From Hypericibacter terrae (GTDB lineage Bacteria; Pseudomonadota; Alphaproteobacteria; Dongiales; Dongiaceae): a stretch of DNA of 64,000 bases. This document shows positions 32,050-43,913 of the stretch, piece after piece. The stretch is taken from positions 1,178,001-1,242,000 of the forward strand of contig NZ_CP042906.1 of assembly GCF_008728855.1 (NCBI RefSeq). The letters run 5' to 3'. Within the stretch, counting starts at the first letter, position 1, and each line of letters opens with the position of its first letter. Made by a program: the position numbers and the translations under genes. The notes beneath the pieces are model-generated. The model searched no databases and had not been told where the DNA came from. It saw only the letters and a program-made list of their open reading frames with translations.

Positions 32050-33001
32050 GCGCGCACCTCCGGACCGTTGGTGGCGGGCCGGCCGATGCGGCGGATTTCC
32101 CATTCGAGCGTCACGCCGGTCTTCTCCTTCACGCGCCGGCGCACGTCTTCGCCGAGCGTCTCGATATCCGCGGCGGTCGCCTCGCCGGTGTTGATCAGGA
32201 AGTTGCAGTGGCGCTCGGAGACCTGCGCGCCGCCGATGCGCAAGCCCCGGCAGCCGGCCTCGTCGATGAGCTGCCAGGCCTTGCGGCCGCGCGCTTCGGG
32301 ACCTGCGGGATTGGCGAAGGTGCTGCCGCCGGTGCGGGTGCGGATCGGCTGACTCTCCTCGCGCGCCTTCTGGATCTCGGCCATGCGCGCCTGGATCGCG
32401 GCGGGCTCGTCGCGCCGGCCTTGCAGCAGCGCGCCGGTGAAGATCCAATCCTCCGGCAGATCGCAATGGCGATAGCTGAAGCCGAAATCCTTATGCGTCA
32501 GCGGGTGCAGTTTGCCGCTGCCGTCGAGCGCTTCGCCCTCGATCACCACGTCGGTCATCTCGCGGCCATAGGCGCCGCCGTTCATGCGCAAGGCGCCGCC
32601 GATCGTGCCGGGGATACCCGACAGGAACTCGAGGCCGGCGAGGCCCGCGTCGCGCGCCGCGATCGAGACATTGAGGTCGAGTGCCGCGGCACCGGTGCGA
32701 ACCCGGTCGCCCTCGGCGGCGATGCGGGCGAACTCGCGGCCCAGGCGGATCACCACGCCGGGGACGCCGCCGTCGCGCACCAGCAGGTTCGAGCCGACGC
32801 CGATCACGGTCACCGGCAGGTCTGCGGGCTTGCCCGCGAGGAACGTCGCCAGGTCGTCGCGGTCGGCCGGCCGGAACATGATCTCGGCCGAACCGCCGAC
32901 GCGGAACCAGGTGATGCCGGCCAAGGGCGCATCGGCGGTGAGCCGGCCGCGCACGGGCGGCAATCCGGCCAGGGGATCGGTGGAGCGCTTCATCGCGGCC
33001 A

Positions 33002-33005
<4 letters not shown>
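32046..33005 (-). CDS. murB: UDP-N-acetylenolpyruvoylglucosamine reductase MurB
   Basis: The 319-residue FAD enzyme reduces enolpyruvyl-UDP-GlcNAc to UDP-MurNAc. FAD-domain motifs [14 protein letters not shown] and [19 protein letters not shown] are clear. GGSTFANP carries the Ser proton donor, and the C-terminal part has [24 protein letters not shown]. The ATG at 33005 overlaps the murC stop by 4 nt and has GGAG upstream; ATGs at 33002 and 32993 are also in frame. It is the compact type II form. Confidence 0.95.
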
Positions 33006-34455
<1,450 letters not shown>

Positions 34456-34459
<4 letters not shown>

Positions 34460-35580
34460 GCGGCCTCCTTTCCGGCGGCGAGCGGCGCCAGCGATTCGGC
34501 GAGATCGGCCAGACGCTCGGCGGCGTCGGGATGGCTGAGGCTGCGCGACGCGGCGGCGGCCGTCGCCAATTGTTGCGGGTCGGCCAGGAGCGAGGCCAGC
34601 CTCGCGGCCAGCGCCTCGGGCGTGAATTCGGCTTCGGTCATGACCCAGGCCGCACCCGACGTCGCCATGGCGCGGGCGTTGGCGGTCTGGTGATCGTCGG
34701 CGGCGAAGCGGTAGGGCACCAGGATCGAAGGCCGCCCGGCGGCCTGCAACTCGGCGACCGTCGAGGCGCCGGAGCGCGCGATCATGAGATGGACATGGGC
34801 GAGCCGGGCCGCCATGTCGGCGAAGAAGGGCTTGAGCTCCGCGGCGAAGCCGATCCTGCGGTAGGCGGCGGCCACCGTTTCCAGATCTTCCGCCCGGCAT
34901 TGCTGGGCGAGACGCAGGCGGGCGCGGTCGCCGGCGCCCAGCCGCTCGATCGCGGCCGGGATCACCTGGGACAGGATCCGGGCGCCCTGGCTGCCGCCGA
35001 TCACCAGCAGCTCCAAGGCGCCGCCGGGCTGGGGCGCCACATATATACTGTGGGCGAGGGCGGCGATGGCCGGCCGGACCGGATTGCCGGTCAGGACGGC
35101 CCGGGCCTGCGCCGAGGCGGGCAGGGCGCCGACCTGCTCGAAGCAGGTGGCGATCCGGTTGGCGCGCGAGGCCAGCAGCCGGTTGGCGCGGCCCATCACG
35201 GCATTCTGTTCATGGAGCAGCAGCGGCACCTTGGCGTGCGCGGCGGCCAGCATGGCCGGCACCGAGGCGTAGCCGCCGAAACCCACCGCCAGGGAGGGCC
35301 TCGCCGAGCGCAGGATCCGGCGCGCCTCGAAATAGCCCTGGGCCAGGCGGAACAGGCCGCTGAGCCGGTCGGAAATCCGCTTGCCGGCAAGGGCGCCCGC
35401 CGGGATGCGCCGGGTCTCGACCTCGGGCAGCCGGTCGCCGAAGCCCTGACCGCGCTTGTCGGTCACCAGCATGACGCGCCGGCCGCGCTTCAGCAGCGCC
35501 GCCGCGAGGGCTTCCGCCGGGAACATATGGCCGCCGGTGCCGCCGGCGGTGAGGAGGATGGGGGCGAGGCCGCTCATCAT
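34456..35580 (-). CDS. murG: Undecaprenyldiphospho-muramoylpentapeptide beta-N-acetylglucosaminyltransferase MurG
   Basis: The 374-residue peripheral membrane GT28 enzyme turns lipid I into lipid II. The N-terminal glycine loop is [11 protein letters not shown] (11-21), a second loop is [10 protein letters not shown] with HEQNAVMG, and the C-terminal donor site has GGSQGA and [11 protein letters not shown] with a following [10 protein letters not shown]. The start codon at 35580 overlaps the ftsW stop by 4 nt; a second ATG follows directly. Confidence 0.96.
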
Positions 35581-36701
35581 TCCTCCCCCATCGCGACGCG
35601 CCGGCGGGTCAGCGCCAGCAGCATGCCGATCGACAGCGCGCAAGCCAGGAGCGACGAGCCGCCATAGCTGATGAAGGGCAGGGTCATGCCCTTGGTCGGC
35701 ATCAGATGCAGGCTCGACGCCATGTTGACGACGGCCTGGAGGCCGAAAGTGACGAGCAGGCCCGAGGCCGCCAGCAGCACGAAGAGGTTGCGTTCCTGCA
35801 GCAGCTTGGCGATGCCGCGCGCCATCACGAAGGCGAACAGGGCCACGATGAAGAGGCAAGCGATGGCGCCCAGCTCCTCGCCCGCGACCGCGAACACGAA
35901 ATCGGCATGGGCATCCGGCAGCACCATCTTCACGGTGCCCTCGCCGGGGCCCTGGCCGAAGAGGCCGCCATTGCGGAAGGCGTCCAGCGCGCGATCCACC
36001 TGGTAGGTATCGCCGGCGGCCGGATTGAGGAAGCCGTTCACGCGCTCGGTCACATGCGGGAAGGTGAAATAGGCGCCGACCAGCCCCACCACGCCGACGC
36101 CGGCGAGCGTGCCGACCCAGAGCAGCGGCAGGCCCGCCAGGAAGAACTGCGCGAACCAGGTGCAGCTGACGACCACGGTCATGCCGAGGTCGGGCTGGGC
36201 CATCAGCACGGCGACCACGACCAGATAGAGCATGATCGAGATCAGGTTGCCCGGGACCCGGTCCGGCCCATGCTGGGCCGAGAACATCCAGGCGGCCACG
36301 ACCGCGAAGCAGGGCTTCACGAACTCGGAAGGCTGCAGCGAGAAGCCGGCGAGGTCGATCCAGCGGGTGGCGCCCTTGATCTCCTGGCCCGTGACGAGGG
36401 TGAGCACGGTCAGGCCCAGGAACAGGAAGAAGCCCAGGGTGGCGACGCGCCGGATCATGCGCACGCTCATGAGCGAGGTCGCCAGCAGGATCCCGATTGC
36501 GACCGGCAGCAGCGCGAAATGGTGGCGGACCAGGCTGAAGCTGTCGAGCCGGATGCGGGTCGCGACCGCCGGGCTCGCCGCCAGGCTCATCATCATGCCG
36601 ATGGCGATCAGGAGCGCGATGGCACCCAGGGTCCAGCGGTCGACCGTCCACCACCAGCGGCCCAGGATGCTGCGGTCGTTGCGGGCGAAGGCGGTTGTCA
36701 T
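35577..36701 (-). CDS. ftsW: Peptidoglycan glycosyltransferase FtsW
   Basis: The 374-residue SEDS-family polymerase has about ten membrane segments. Characteristic parts are GATRWIDLAGFSLQPSEFVKP, MAQPDLGMTVVV (with the catalytic-loop Asp), the large periplasmic loop around YQVDRALDAFRNGGLFGQGPGEG and the C-terminal KGMTLPFISYGGSS. It polymerises septal glycan with FtsI. It overlaps both murD and murG by 4 nt. Confidence 0.95.
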   Translation of the reverse strand: MTTAFARNDRSILGRWWWTVDRWTLGAIALLIAIGMMMSLAASPAVATRIRLDSFSLVRHHFALLPVAIGILLATSLMSVRMIRRVATLGFFLFLGLTVLTLVTGQEIKGATRWIDLAGFSLQPSEFVKPCFAVVAAWMFSAQHGPDRVPGNLISIMLYLVVVAVLMAQPDLGMTVVVSCTWFAQFFLAGLPLLWVGTLAGVGVVGLVGAYFTFPHVTERVNGFLNPAAGDTYQVDRALDAFRNGGLFGQGPGEGTVKMVLPDAHADFVFAVAGEELGAIACLFIVALFAFVMARGIAKLLQERNLFVLLAASGLLVTFGLQAVVNMASSLHLMPTKGMTLPFISYGGSSLLACALSIGMLLALTRRRVAMGEE

Positions 36702-38107
36702 GACGCCCTCCGCTGGCCGTTGCCGGGTTCGAGAGCGAGCACCAGCTGGCGGAAGACATCGCCGCGCTGCTCGAAATTGGCGAACTGGTCGAAGGAGGCG
36801 CAGGCCGGCGACAGCAGCACCACGGCGCCGGCCTTGCCGTCGGCCTGGGCCTGGGCATGGGCGGCCGCGACCGCGCGGTCGAGCGTGCCGCATTCGGTGG
36901 CCGCGACCTGGCCCTTCAGCGTGCGCGCGAAATCGGCCGAGGCCTCGCCGATCAGATAGGCATGGGCGATACGCGGGAACAGGGCCTTGAGGCTCTCGAT
37001 GCCGCCTTCCTTGGGCTTGCCGCCGAGGATCCAATAGATCGGGTGATAGCAGACCAGGGCCTTCTGGGTGGCGTCGGCGTTGGTGGCCTTGCTGTCATTG
37101 ACGTAGCGCACGCCAGCGATGGTCGCGATCAGCTCCTGGCGATGGGCGAGACCCGGATAGGTCCGGATGCCTTCGAGGATCGGCGTGCGCTGGAGTCCCA
37201 GCGCCCGCATCGCGGCATAGGCGGCGGCCGCGTTCTGCCAGTTATGCTCGCCCGGCAGCGTCGCCACGCCCGTGAGGTCGAGCACGGCCTCGGCCTTGCC
37301 GTCGAGATCGTCCACCAGCTTGCCGCCGGCACCGGAGACTCCGGCGGGTGCGGGGCGAATCGACGAGATCGACACGACTCGCGCGGCTTTGCGCGCGACG
37401 ATTCGCTCGCGCAGCGCGCGGCTGGGCTCGTCGTCGATGCCGATGATCGCGGTGTCGTCCGCGCCCTGGCGCCGGAAGATGCGCTCCTTGGCGGCGATGT
37501 AGCCCGCCATGTCGCCATGGCGGTCGATATGATCGGGCGTGATGTTGAGGAGGATCGCCACCGTCGGCTTGAGCGAGGGCGTGATCTCGAGCTGATAGGA
37601 AGAAAGTTCCAGCACATAGATGCCGGCGACGCCGAGCGCGGGGAGCGCCAGGGCCGGCGTGCCGATATTCCCGCCGACGGCGACCTGTCGGCCGGCCGCG
37701 CCGAGGATATGGCCCGAGAGCGCCGTGGTGGTCGATTTCCCGTTGGTGCCGGTGATGGCGAGGAGGCGCGCATGGGGCTGGGCCCGCAGCAGCAGCTCGA
37801 CATCGCCGATGATCGGCTTGTTCGCGGCCTTGGCCTGGGCCGCGATCGGATGGGGCTTCGGGAAGGAATGGGGGATGCCGGGGCTCAGGACCAGGGCGTC
37901 GATGCGGGCCCAGTCGGCGGTGCCGAGATCGACCGGCTCGATGCCTTCGCCCGCGAACTGCGCACGCTGCGCCGCCGAATCGTCCCAGGCCCAGACCGTG
38001 GCGCCGCTGGCCTTCAGGGCCTTGGCCGCCACGAGCCCCGACTTGCCCAGGCCCAATACGGCGAGGGTGCGGCCGGCCAGCCCAGGGATTCGGATGAGAT
38101 CGGTCAC
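36698..38107 (-). CDS. murD: UDP-N-acetylmuramoylalanine--D-glutamate ligase MurD
   Basis: The 469-residue Mur ligase adds D-Glu. It shows the N-terminal VLGLGKSGL loop, P-loop ITGTNGKSTTT, the LELSSYQLE segment, NITPDHIDRH and the C-terminal YVNDSKATNADA with ILGGKPKEGG. The start is a GTG at 38107, 12 nt after the mraY stop. Slightly longer than the E. coli enzyme (438). Confidence 0.96.
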   Translation of the reverse strand: MTDLIRIPGLAGRTLAVLGLGKSGLVAAKALKASGATVWAWDDSAAQRAQFAGEGIEPVDLGTADWARIDALVLSPGIPHSFPKPHPIAAQAKAANKPIIGDVELLLRAQPHARLLAITGTNGKSTTTALSGHILGAAGRQVAVGGNIGTPALALPALGVAGIYVLELSSYQLEITPSLKPTVAILLNITPDHIDRHGDMAGYIAAKERIFRRQGADDTAIIGIDDEPSRALRERIVARKAARVVSISSIRPAPAGVSGAGGKLVDDLDGKAEAVLDLTGVATLPGEHNWQNAAAAYAAMRALGLQRTPILEGIRTYPGLAHRQELIATIAGVRYVNDSKATNADATQKALVCYHPIYWILGGKPKEGGIESLKALFPRIAHAYLIGEASADFARTLKGQVAATECGTLDRAVAAAHAQAQADGKAGAVVLLSPACASFDQFANFEQRGDVFRQLVLALEPGNGQRRAS

Positions 38108-38119
38108 CCCGTCAAATCC

Positions 38120-39208
38120 TCAACGCAGCTTCAAGGTGGCGAGCCCGGCCAAGGCCAGGATCGAGGCGATGATCCAGAACCGGATCACGATGGTGGGTTC
38201 GGCCCAGCCCTTCTTCTCGAAGTGATGGTGCAGCGGCGCCATGCGGAAGACGCGCTTGCCGGTGAGCTTGAAGGAGACGACCTGGACGATCACCGAGGCG
38301 GTCTCGAGCACGAAGAGACCGCCGACGATCGCCAGCACCAGCTCATGCTTGACCACGACGCTGATGGCGCCGAGCGCGCCGCCCATGGAGAGCGAGCCGG
38401 TGTCGCCCATGAAGACCATCGCGGGAGGGGCGTTGAACCAGAGGAAGCCCAGGCTCGCGCCGACGAGGGCGGCACAGAACACCGCGAGTTCGCCGGAGCC
38501 GGCCACGAAATGGAGCTGCAGATAATTGGCGAACACCGCGTTGCCGACGAGATAGGCGATGAGGGCAAAGCAGCCCGCAACGATCATTACCGGGACGATC
38601 GCGAGTCCGTCGAGCCCATCTGTGAGATTCACGGCATTTGACGCGCCGACCATCACAAAAACCGCGAACGGAACGAACAGCCAGCCCAGATGGATCAGGA
38701 TCTCCTTGAAGAAGGGGACCGTGAGACCGGTCGAGAGCGGCTCGGGCGTCAGATGCATCACCGCGAGCGCGGCCGCCGTGCCCATGACGATCTGCGCGAC
38801 CAGCTTGAGGCGGCCGGGCAGGCCCTTGCTGCCGCGCTTGGTCAGCTTCAGATAGTCGTCGCCGAACCCGACCAGGCCGAAGCCGATGGTCAGCAGCAGC
38901 ACGACCCACACATAGCCGTTGGCGAGATCGGCCCAGAGCAGGGTCGAGATCGCGACCGCGAGCAGGATCAGCACGCCGCCCATGGTGGGCGTGCCCTTCT
39001 TGGTCAGGAGATGCGACTCGGGTCCGTCGCTGCGAATCGGCTGGCCATGCGGCTGCTTGCTCTTCAACCACGCGATGACGCGCGGGCCGAGCAGGAAGCT
39101 GAGCAGCAGCGCCGTCATGACGGCACCGCCGCTGCGGAAGGTCAGATAACGGAAGATGTTGAAGAGCGAGCTCTCTTCGGCAAAGGGGGCGAGAAGGTTG
39201 TAGAGCAC
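38120..39208 (-). CDS. mraY: Phospho-N-acetylmuramoyl-pentapeptide transferase MraY
   Basis: The 362-residue enzyme with ten membrane helices makes lipid I. Motifs: [22 protein letters not shown] (catalytic Asp pair), [23 protein letters not shown] and [12 protein letters not shown]. Start is a GTG at 39208, giving the usual N-terminus. Gap of 15 nt from murF and 12 nt to murD. Confidence 0.96.
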   Translation of the reverse strand: MLYNLLAPFAEESSLFNIFRYLTFRSGGAVMTALLLSFLLGPRVIAWLKSKQPHGQPIRSDGPESHLLTKKGTPTMGGVLILLAVAISTLLWADLANGYVWVVLLLTIGFGLVGFGDDYLKLTKRGSKGLPGRLKLVAQIVMGTAAALAVMHLTPEPLSTGLTVPFFKEILIHLGWLFVPFAVFVMVGASNAVNLTDGLDGLAIVPVMIVAGCFALIAYLVGNAVFANYLQLHFVAGSGELAVFCAALVGASLGFLWFNAPPAMVFMGDTGSLSMGGALGAISVVVKHELVLAIVGGLFVLETASVIVQVVSFKLTGKRVFRMAPLHHHFEKKGWAEPTIVIRFWIIASILALAGLATLKLR

Positions 39209-39223
39209 TGCGGTTCCGTCCCC

Positions 39224-40684
39224 CTAGTTGCCGTTCGCGGCGCGCGGCATTGGCGCCGAGGCGCCCATGGCCTTGATGGCTTCGACGATCGGCGCCATGC
39301 GGGTGCCGAGCGATCCCTTGACCAGGACGACGTCGCCGGGCTTCAGCGTGGCCAGCACCGGCGCGATGATCTCGGCGCTCGATTCGGCGTGAGCGGCGCG
39401 CAGAGTCGCCGGCAGAGCCGTATCCAGGTTCGTCATGAAGGGGCCGACGGTGAAGACCTGCTGTGCGCCCGAGGCGATCAGGTCGGGACCGAGCCCCGCA
39501 TGGAGCTCGGCGCTCTGTTCCCCCAGCTCGCGCATGTCGCCCAGCACGGCGATGCGCCGTCCGCCGTTCCGGGGCTTGGCCTGGGCCAGCACCCGGAAGG
39601 CTGCCCGCATCGCGGCGGGGCTGGCATTGTAGCTTTCGTCGATCAGCTCGACGCTGCCGCCACCGCGCTGGGCCGGGAGCATCACATGGCTGCGCTGGCC
39701 GCGGCCCTTGGGCGGGGTGACGCGCGAGAAGGCGGCTGCGGCCTGGCCCAGATCGGCGCCGGCGGATTTGACGGCGGCGAGGACGGCCAGACTGTTCATG
39801 ACCCAATGCTGGCCCGGCGCGCCGATGCAATAGTCGAGCCGCTCGCCTTCGATGACCGCGGAGACGGCGCTGCAGGTGGCCTGGAGCGAGCAGTCGAGGA
39901 GCCGCGAGGTCGCCTCGGCATGGGTGCCGAAGCCGATGATGCGCTTGATCCCGCGACGGCGCGCCTGGGCGGCGAGGCGCTCGAACTGGGCGTTGTCGCG
40001 ATTGAGGATCACGACCCCGCTGGGGTCCATGCCTTCGAAGATTTCGGCCTTGGCGTCCGCGATCGCCTCGACCGAGGCGAAGAACGCCATATGGACGGCC
40101 TCGATCGTGGTGATGATCGTGACCTCGGGGCGGACCTGGCGCGACAGGGGGCCGAGCTCGCCGGCATGGTTCATGCCGAGCTCGAACACGCCATAGACCG
40201 TCTCGCGCGGCATCCGCGCCAGCGTCAGGGGCACGCCCCATTGATTGTTGAAGCTGCCGACGGCCGCGAAGGTCGGGGCCTGGTCGGAGAGCACGGTCTT
40301 GAGCGCTTCCTTGGTCCCGGTCTTGCCGACGCTGCCAGTGACGCCGATGCGCTTCGCCCTGGACCGCTCGCGCGCCGCCTGGCCCATCCGCTCGAGGCCC
40401 GCCAGGGTCTCGTCGACCAGCAGCAGCGGCGCGTTGGCGTCGAGCCCCTCGGGGCGGCGATGGACCAGGGCGGCCACGGCACCGGCGGCAAGCGCCCGGG
40501 CAATATAGTCATGACCGTCGAAGCTGGGACCCTTGAGGGCGACGAAGAGATCGCCGGCCTCGACCGTGCGGCTGTCGATCGAGACGCCGGTTGCCGCCCA
40601 GGCGGCGGCGCCTTCCAGCAGGCCCGCGGAAGCCTTGGCCGCTTCGGCGGCGGTCCAGAGCACCGGTTTCGCGGCGGCGCTCAT
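39224..40684 (-). CDS. murF: UDP-N-acetylmuramoyl-tripeptide--D-alanyl-D-alanine ligase MurF
   Basis: The 486-residue Mur ligase adds D-Ala-D-Ala, the product of ddl in the same cluster. It has SIDSRTVEAGDLFVAL in the N-domain, P-loop GVTGSVGKTGTKEAL, NFN-type NNQWGVPLTL, ELGMNHAGE and the C-terminal LIDESYNASPAAMRAA and VLGDMRELG. Overlaps murE by 4 nt. Confidence 0.95.
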   Translation of the reverse strand: MSAAAKPVLWTAAEAAKASAGLLEGAAAWAATGVSIDSRTVEAGDLFVALKGPSFDGHDYIARALAAGAVAALVHRRPEGLDANAPLLLVDETLAGLERMGQAARERSRAKRIGVTGSVGKTGTKEALKTVLSDQAPTFAAVGSFNNQWGVPLTLARMPRETVYGVFELGMNHAGELGPLSRQVRPEVTIITTIEAVHMAFFASVEAIADAKAEIFEGMDPSGVVILNRDNAQFERLAAQARRRGIKRIIGFGTHAEATSRLLDCSLQATCSAVSAVIEGERLDYCIGAPGQHWVMNSLAVLAAVKSAGADLGQAAAAFSRVTPPKGRGQRSHVMLPAQRGGGSVELIDESYNASPAAMRAAFRVLAQAKPRNGGRRIAVLGDMRELGEQSAELHAGLGPDLIASGAQQVFTVGPFMTNLDTALPATLRAAHAESSAEIIAPVLATLKPGDVVLVKGSLGTRMAPIVEAIKAMGASAPMPRAANGN

Positions 40685-42165
40685 GCGCCACCCCCGATTT
40701 TGCGTCCGCCGACGGCGATGGCGGCGGCGCGCGCCACCTCCGCATCGTCGAAGGGATGCGTGACCGAGCCGACGATCTGGCCGGTCTCATGGCCCTTGCC
40801 GGCGATGACGAGGAGATCGCCCGCCTCGAGCTCGCCGACGGCGGTGCGGATGGCGAGAGCCCGGTCACCGATCTCGCGCGCACCGGGGGCCGCCGCCATG
40901 ATCTCGGCGCGAATGGCGGCCGGATCCTCGCTGCGCGGATTGTCGTCGGTCACGATGACCCGGTCCGCCAGCTCGGTGGCGATGGCGCCCATCACCGGTC
41001 GCTTGGCGCGATCGCGATCGCCGCCGCAGCCGAACACCACCACGAGGCGGTTGCGGGCGAGGGGCCGAAGCTCGTTGAGGATCGTGCGCAGCGCCTCGGG
41101 CTTGTGCGAATAGTCCACCAGGATCGTGGCGCCGCTCGGATGGCGGGCCACCAGCTCGATGCGGCCATGGACTCCGCTCAGCTGCGACAGCTCGGCGGTG
41201 GCGCGGGCGGGATCGGCGCCGCAGCCGATGACGAGCCCCAGCGCCGTCAGGGCGTTATAGGCCTGGAAGCCGCCGGCGACCGGGAACATGAGCTCGGTGC
41301 GCTGGCCGAAGATGTCGAGGACCAGGCGCTGGCCTTCCGGCAGCAGGGTGCGGTCGACCAGCGTCAGGTCCTTGCCGGCCTTGCCGAAGGCGATGGTGGC
41401 GAGGCCGCGCTGCTTGCAGATCGCGAGCAGGGGCTCGAACTGGTCGCTGTCGGCATTGAGCACGGCCGTCCCGGTGCCTGGCAGCAGCTGCTCGAACAGC
41501 CGCGCCTTGGCGCGGAAATAGCGCGCCATGGTTCCGTGATAGTCGAGATGCTCGTGGGTGAGGTTGGTGAAGGCCGCGGCCTTCAGCTTCACCCCGTCGA
41601 GGCGGAACTGGTCGATGCCATGGCTCGAGGCTTCGAGTGCCAGGTGATCGATGCCGCCCTGGGCCAGCTCGGCCAGAAGGCGATGCAGCTCGATCGGGTC
41701 GGGCGTCGTCAAGGCGCCGGAATGGTCATGGCCGGGGGCGACGACGCCCAGCGTGCCGAGACTGCCGGCGCGGAAGCCTAGCAGCGTCCAGAGCTGGCGC
41801 GTGAAATGCGCGGTCGAGGTCTTGCCGCTGGTACCGGTGACGGCGGCGATGGTCTTGGGCTGCTTGCGATAGAAGCGCGCCGCCATGAGCGCCAGGCGCC
41901 GGCGCGGATTGTCGTCGAGGATGACCGGAACGCGGCCGATCTCGGGCGGCAGGTCGGTGTCGAAGGGCGCCAGGATCGCGCTGGCGCCGCGCTTTAGCGC
42001 ATCGATGATGTAGACGCGCCCGTCGGCGCGCGACCCCGGCAGGGCGGCGAACAAATAGCCGGGCTCCACGCGACGCGAGTCCGCGCTCAAACCCTTGATC
42101 TCGATTTCCGCCGCCGCCGTCGCCACGTCCGTCTTCCGTTCCTCCAGGAGGTCCTTGAGCCGCAC
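40681..42165 (-). CDS. murE: UDP-N-acetylmuramoylalanyl-D-glutamate--2,6-diaminopimelate ligase MurE
   Basis: The 494-residue Mur ligase adds the third stem-peptide residue. P-loop is GTSGKTS (111-117), Lys220 in YFRAKARLF is the carbamylated metal-bridging lysine, and DNPR (408-411) is the motif that selects meso-diaminopimelate over lysine. The start is a GTG at 42165, 20 nt after the ftsI stop. This predicts a normal Gram-negative DAP-type wall. Confidence 0.96.
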   Translation of the reverse strand: MRLKDLLEERKTDVATAAAEIEIKGLSADSRRVEPGYLFAALPGSRADGRVYIIDALKRGASAILAPFDTDLPPEIGRVPVILDDNPRRRLALMAARFYRKQPKTIAAVTGTSGKTSTAHFTRQLWTLLGFRAGSLGTLGVVAPGHDHSGALTTPDPIELHRLLAELAQGGIDHLALEASSHGIDQFRLDGVKLKAAAFTNLTHEHLDYHGTMARYFRAKARLFEQLLPGTGTAVLNADSDQFEPLLAICKQRGLATIAFGKAGKDLTLVDRTLLPEGQRLVLDIFGQRTELMFPVAGGFQAYNALTALGLVIGCGADPARATAELSQLSGVHGRIELVARHPSGATILVDYSHKPEALRTILNELRPLARNRLVVVFGCGGDRDRAKRPVMGAIATELADRVIVTDDNPRSEDPAAIRAEIMAAAPGAREIGDRALAIRTAVGELEAGDLLVIAGKGHETGQIVGSVTHPFDDAEVARAAAIAVGGRKIGGGA

Positions 42166-42185
42166 CGGCCCGAACTCCGCCGTCC

Positions 42186-43913
42186 CTATTCCGTACCGCG
42201 CGCTGACACGAGCAGCGCGGCGGTCTCGGAGGGCATGTCGTTCTGATCCTGCGGCGGGATGCCGAGCAGCGGGGCCATGCGCTGAATCACGCGCCCCACT
42301 GCCGGCGCCGCAACCCAGCCGCCGGTCGCATAGCCGTAAGAGCTCGCATTGGGCTTCGGGTCGTCGACCATCGCCAGCACCACATAGCGCGGCGCGTTGA
42401 TCGGGAAGACGCCGACGAAGGAAGCCATGCGGGCATTGGCGACGTAGCCGTGGCTGCCGAGCTTGTCGGCCGTGCCGGTCTTGCCGCCGACGAAATAGCC
42501 GGGCACGTCGGCCTTCTTGCCGGTGCCCTTCTCGACCACGAGCCGCAGGAGCTGGCGGATCTCGGCCGAGGTTTCGGCCTTGATCACGCGCTGGCCGTCG
42601 GTGACTTGGTCGAGGCTGCGATGGATCAGCGTCGCCGGGCGCATCATGCCGCCATTGACCATCGCCGCCACGCCGGTGACGAGATGCAGCGCGCTGACCG
42701 CGATGCCATGGCCATAGGCGATCGTCATGGTGTTGATCGGACGCCAGTCGGCCGGGTACATCGGCGCGCCGGCCTCCGGGATCTCGATCGAGGCCCGGCG
42801 CAGCATGCCGATGCTGTCCATGAATTTGCGCTGGCGCTCGGTGCCGATGCGCTGCGCGATCAGCGCCGAGCCGATGTTCGAGGAATACATGATGACTTCC
42901 GAGACCGTCAGCGGACGGTTCTCCGGATGGAAGTCCGAGATGGTGAAGCCCGCGACCCGCAAGGGATGGCTCGCATCGACGCTGTCGTTGATGCCGATCA
43001 CGCCGGAATCGAGGGCTGCGGCCGTGTTGAAGATCTTGAAGGTGGAGCCCATCTCGTAGACGCCCAAGGTCGCGCGGTTGAAGCGCTGGTCGGGCGTCGC
43101 CGTGCCGGCATTGACCGGATCGAAATCGGGCAGCGAGACCATGGCGAGGATCTCGCCGGTATTGGCGTCGAGCACCATGCCGGCGCCGCCGACCGCCGAG
43201 AAATCGGTGATCGCGCGCTGGAGCTCGTCGTGAAGGATGTGCTGGACGCGAAGATCCAGCGACAACTGAACCGGCTGGCCGCTCTTGAGCACGTCGTCGA
43301 AGGACTGCTCGATGCCGGCGAGGCCCTTATTGTCCACGTCGGTGTAGCCGACGACATGCGCGGTCAGCGAAGACTGCGGATAGACGCGGCGTTCCTCGCG
43401 CTGGAAGGCCAGGGCGGGGATGCCGAGGCGGTTGACCGCATATTGCTGGCGCGGCGTCAGATCGCGCTTGATCCAGACGAAGCGGCTCTTGGCCGACAGT
43501 TTCGCGGTCAGCTCGGCGGCGCTCAGATCCGGCAGGATCTCGACCAGCTTCGCCGCGGTTCCGGCAGGATCGGCGATCTGCTGGGGATCGGCATAGAGCG
43601 AGGCGGTGGCGAGGCTGGTCGCCAGCAGGACGCCGTTGCGATCGAGAATGTCGGCGCGGGCGACCTCCAGATCGGGTGTCGGCAGTTGCGCGCTCTCGCG
43701 CTCACCGCCATTCCAGACGCCGACTTCGAACAGGCGGAGGCTGATGGCCAGGAAGGCCACCAGGAACAGCCCGCCGCCGAACAGGAGGCGCAGATAGCCG
43801 GTCTCGAGCACGCGCTTGCGCTCGCCGTCGAGCGCATAGAGGTCCTCGAAGCGCGGCGGCCGGGGATCGGCGAGCTGGGGTCCTTGCGGGTGGCGCGAGG
43901 GCCGCGGTTTCAT
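42186..43913 (-). CDS. ftsI: Septal penicillin-binding protein FtsI (PBP3)
   Basis: The 575-residue bitopic transpeptidase cross-links septal peptidoglycan. It has a cytoplasmic N-terminus, membrane helix (about 43-63), pedestal domain (RADILDRNGVLLATS near 87-101) and a class B transpeptidase domain. The active-site Ser290 lies in STFK (290-293), followed by SSN (344-346) and KTG (478-480). The ATG at 43913 overlaps the ftsL stop by 4 nt. Confidence 0.96.
   Translation of the reverse strand: MKPRPSRHPQGPQLADPRPPRFEDLYALDGERKRVLETGYLRLLFGGGLFLVAFLAISLRLFEVGVWNGGERESAQLPTPDLEVARADILDRNGVLLATSLATASLYADPQQIADPAGTAAKLVEILPDLSAAELTAKLSAKSRFVWIKRDLTPRQQYAVNRLGIPALAFQREERRVYPQSSLTAHVVGYTDVDNKGLAGIEQSFDDVLKSGQPVQLSLDLRVQHILHDELQRAITDFSAVGGAGMVLDANTGEILAMVSLPDFDPVNAGTATPDQRFNRATLGVYEMGSTFKIFNTAAALDSGVIGINDSVDASHPLRVAGFTISDFHPENRPLTVSEVIMYSSNIGSALIAQRIGTERQRKFMDSIGMLRRASIEIPEAGAPMYPADWRPINTMTIAYGHGIAVSALHLVTGVAAMVNGGMMRPATLIHRSLDQVTDGQRVIKAETSAEIRQLLRLVVEKGTGKKADVPGYFVGGKTGTADKLGSHGYVANARMASFVGVFPINAPRYVVLAMVDDPKPNASSYGYATGGWVAAPAVGRVIQRMAPLLGIPPQDQNDMPSETAALLVSARGTE

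Noticed and set aside
31135-32466. Upstream extension of ddl to 32466
   Set aside because: The added part is Arg-rich shadow within murB; the ATG at 32049 overlaps the murB stop and begins the Ddl family N-terminus.
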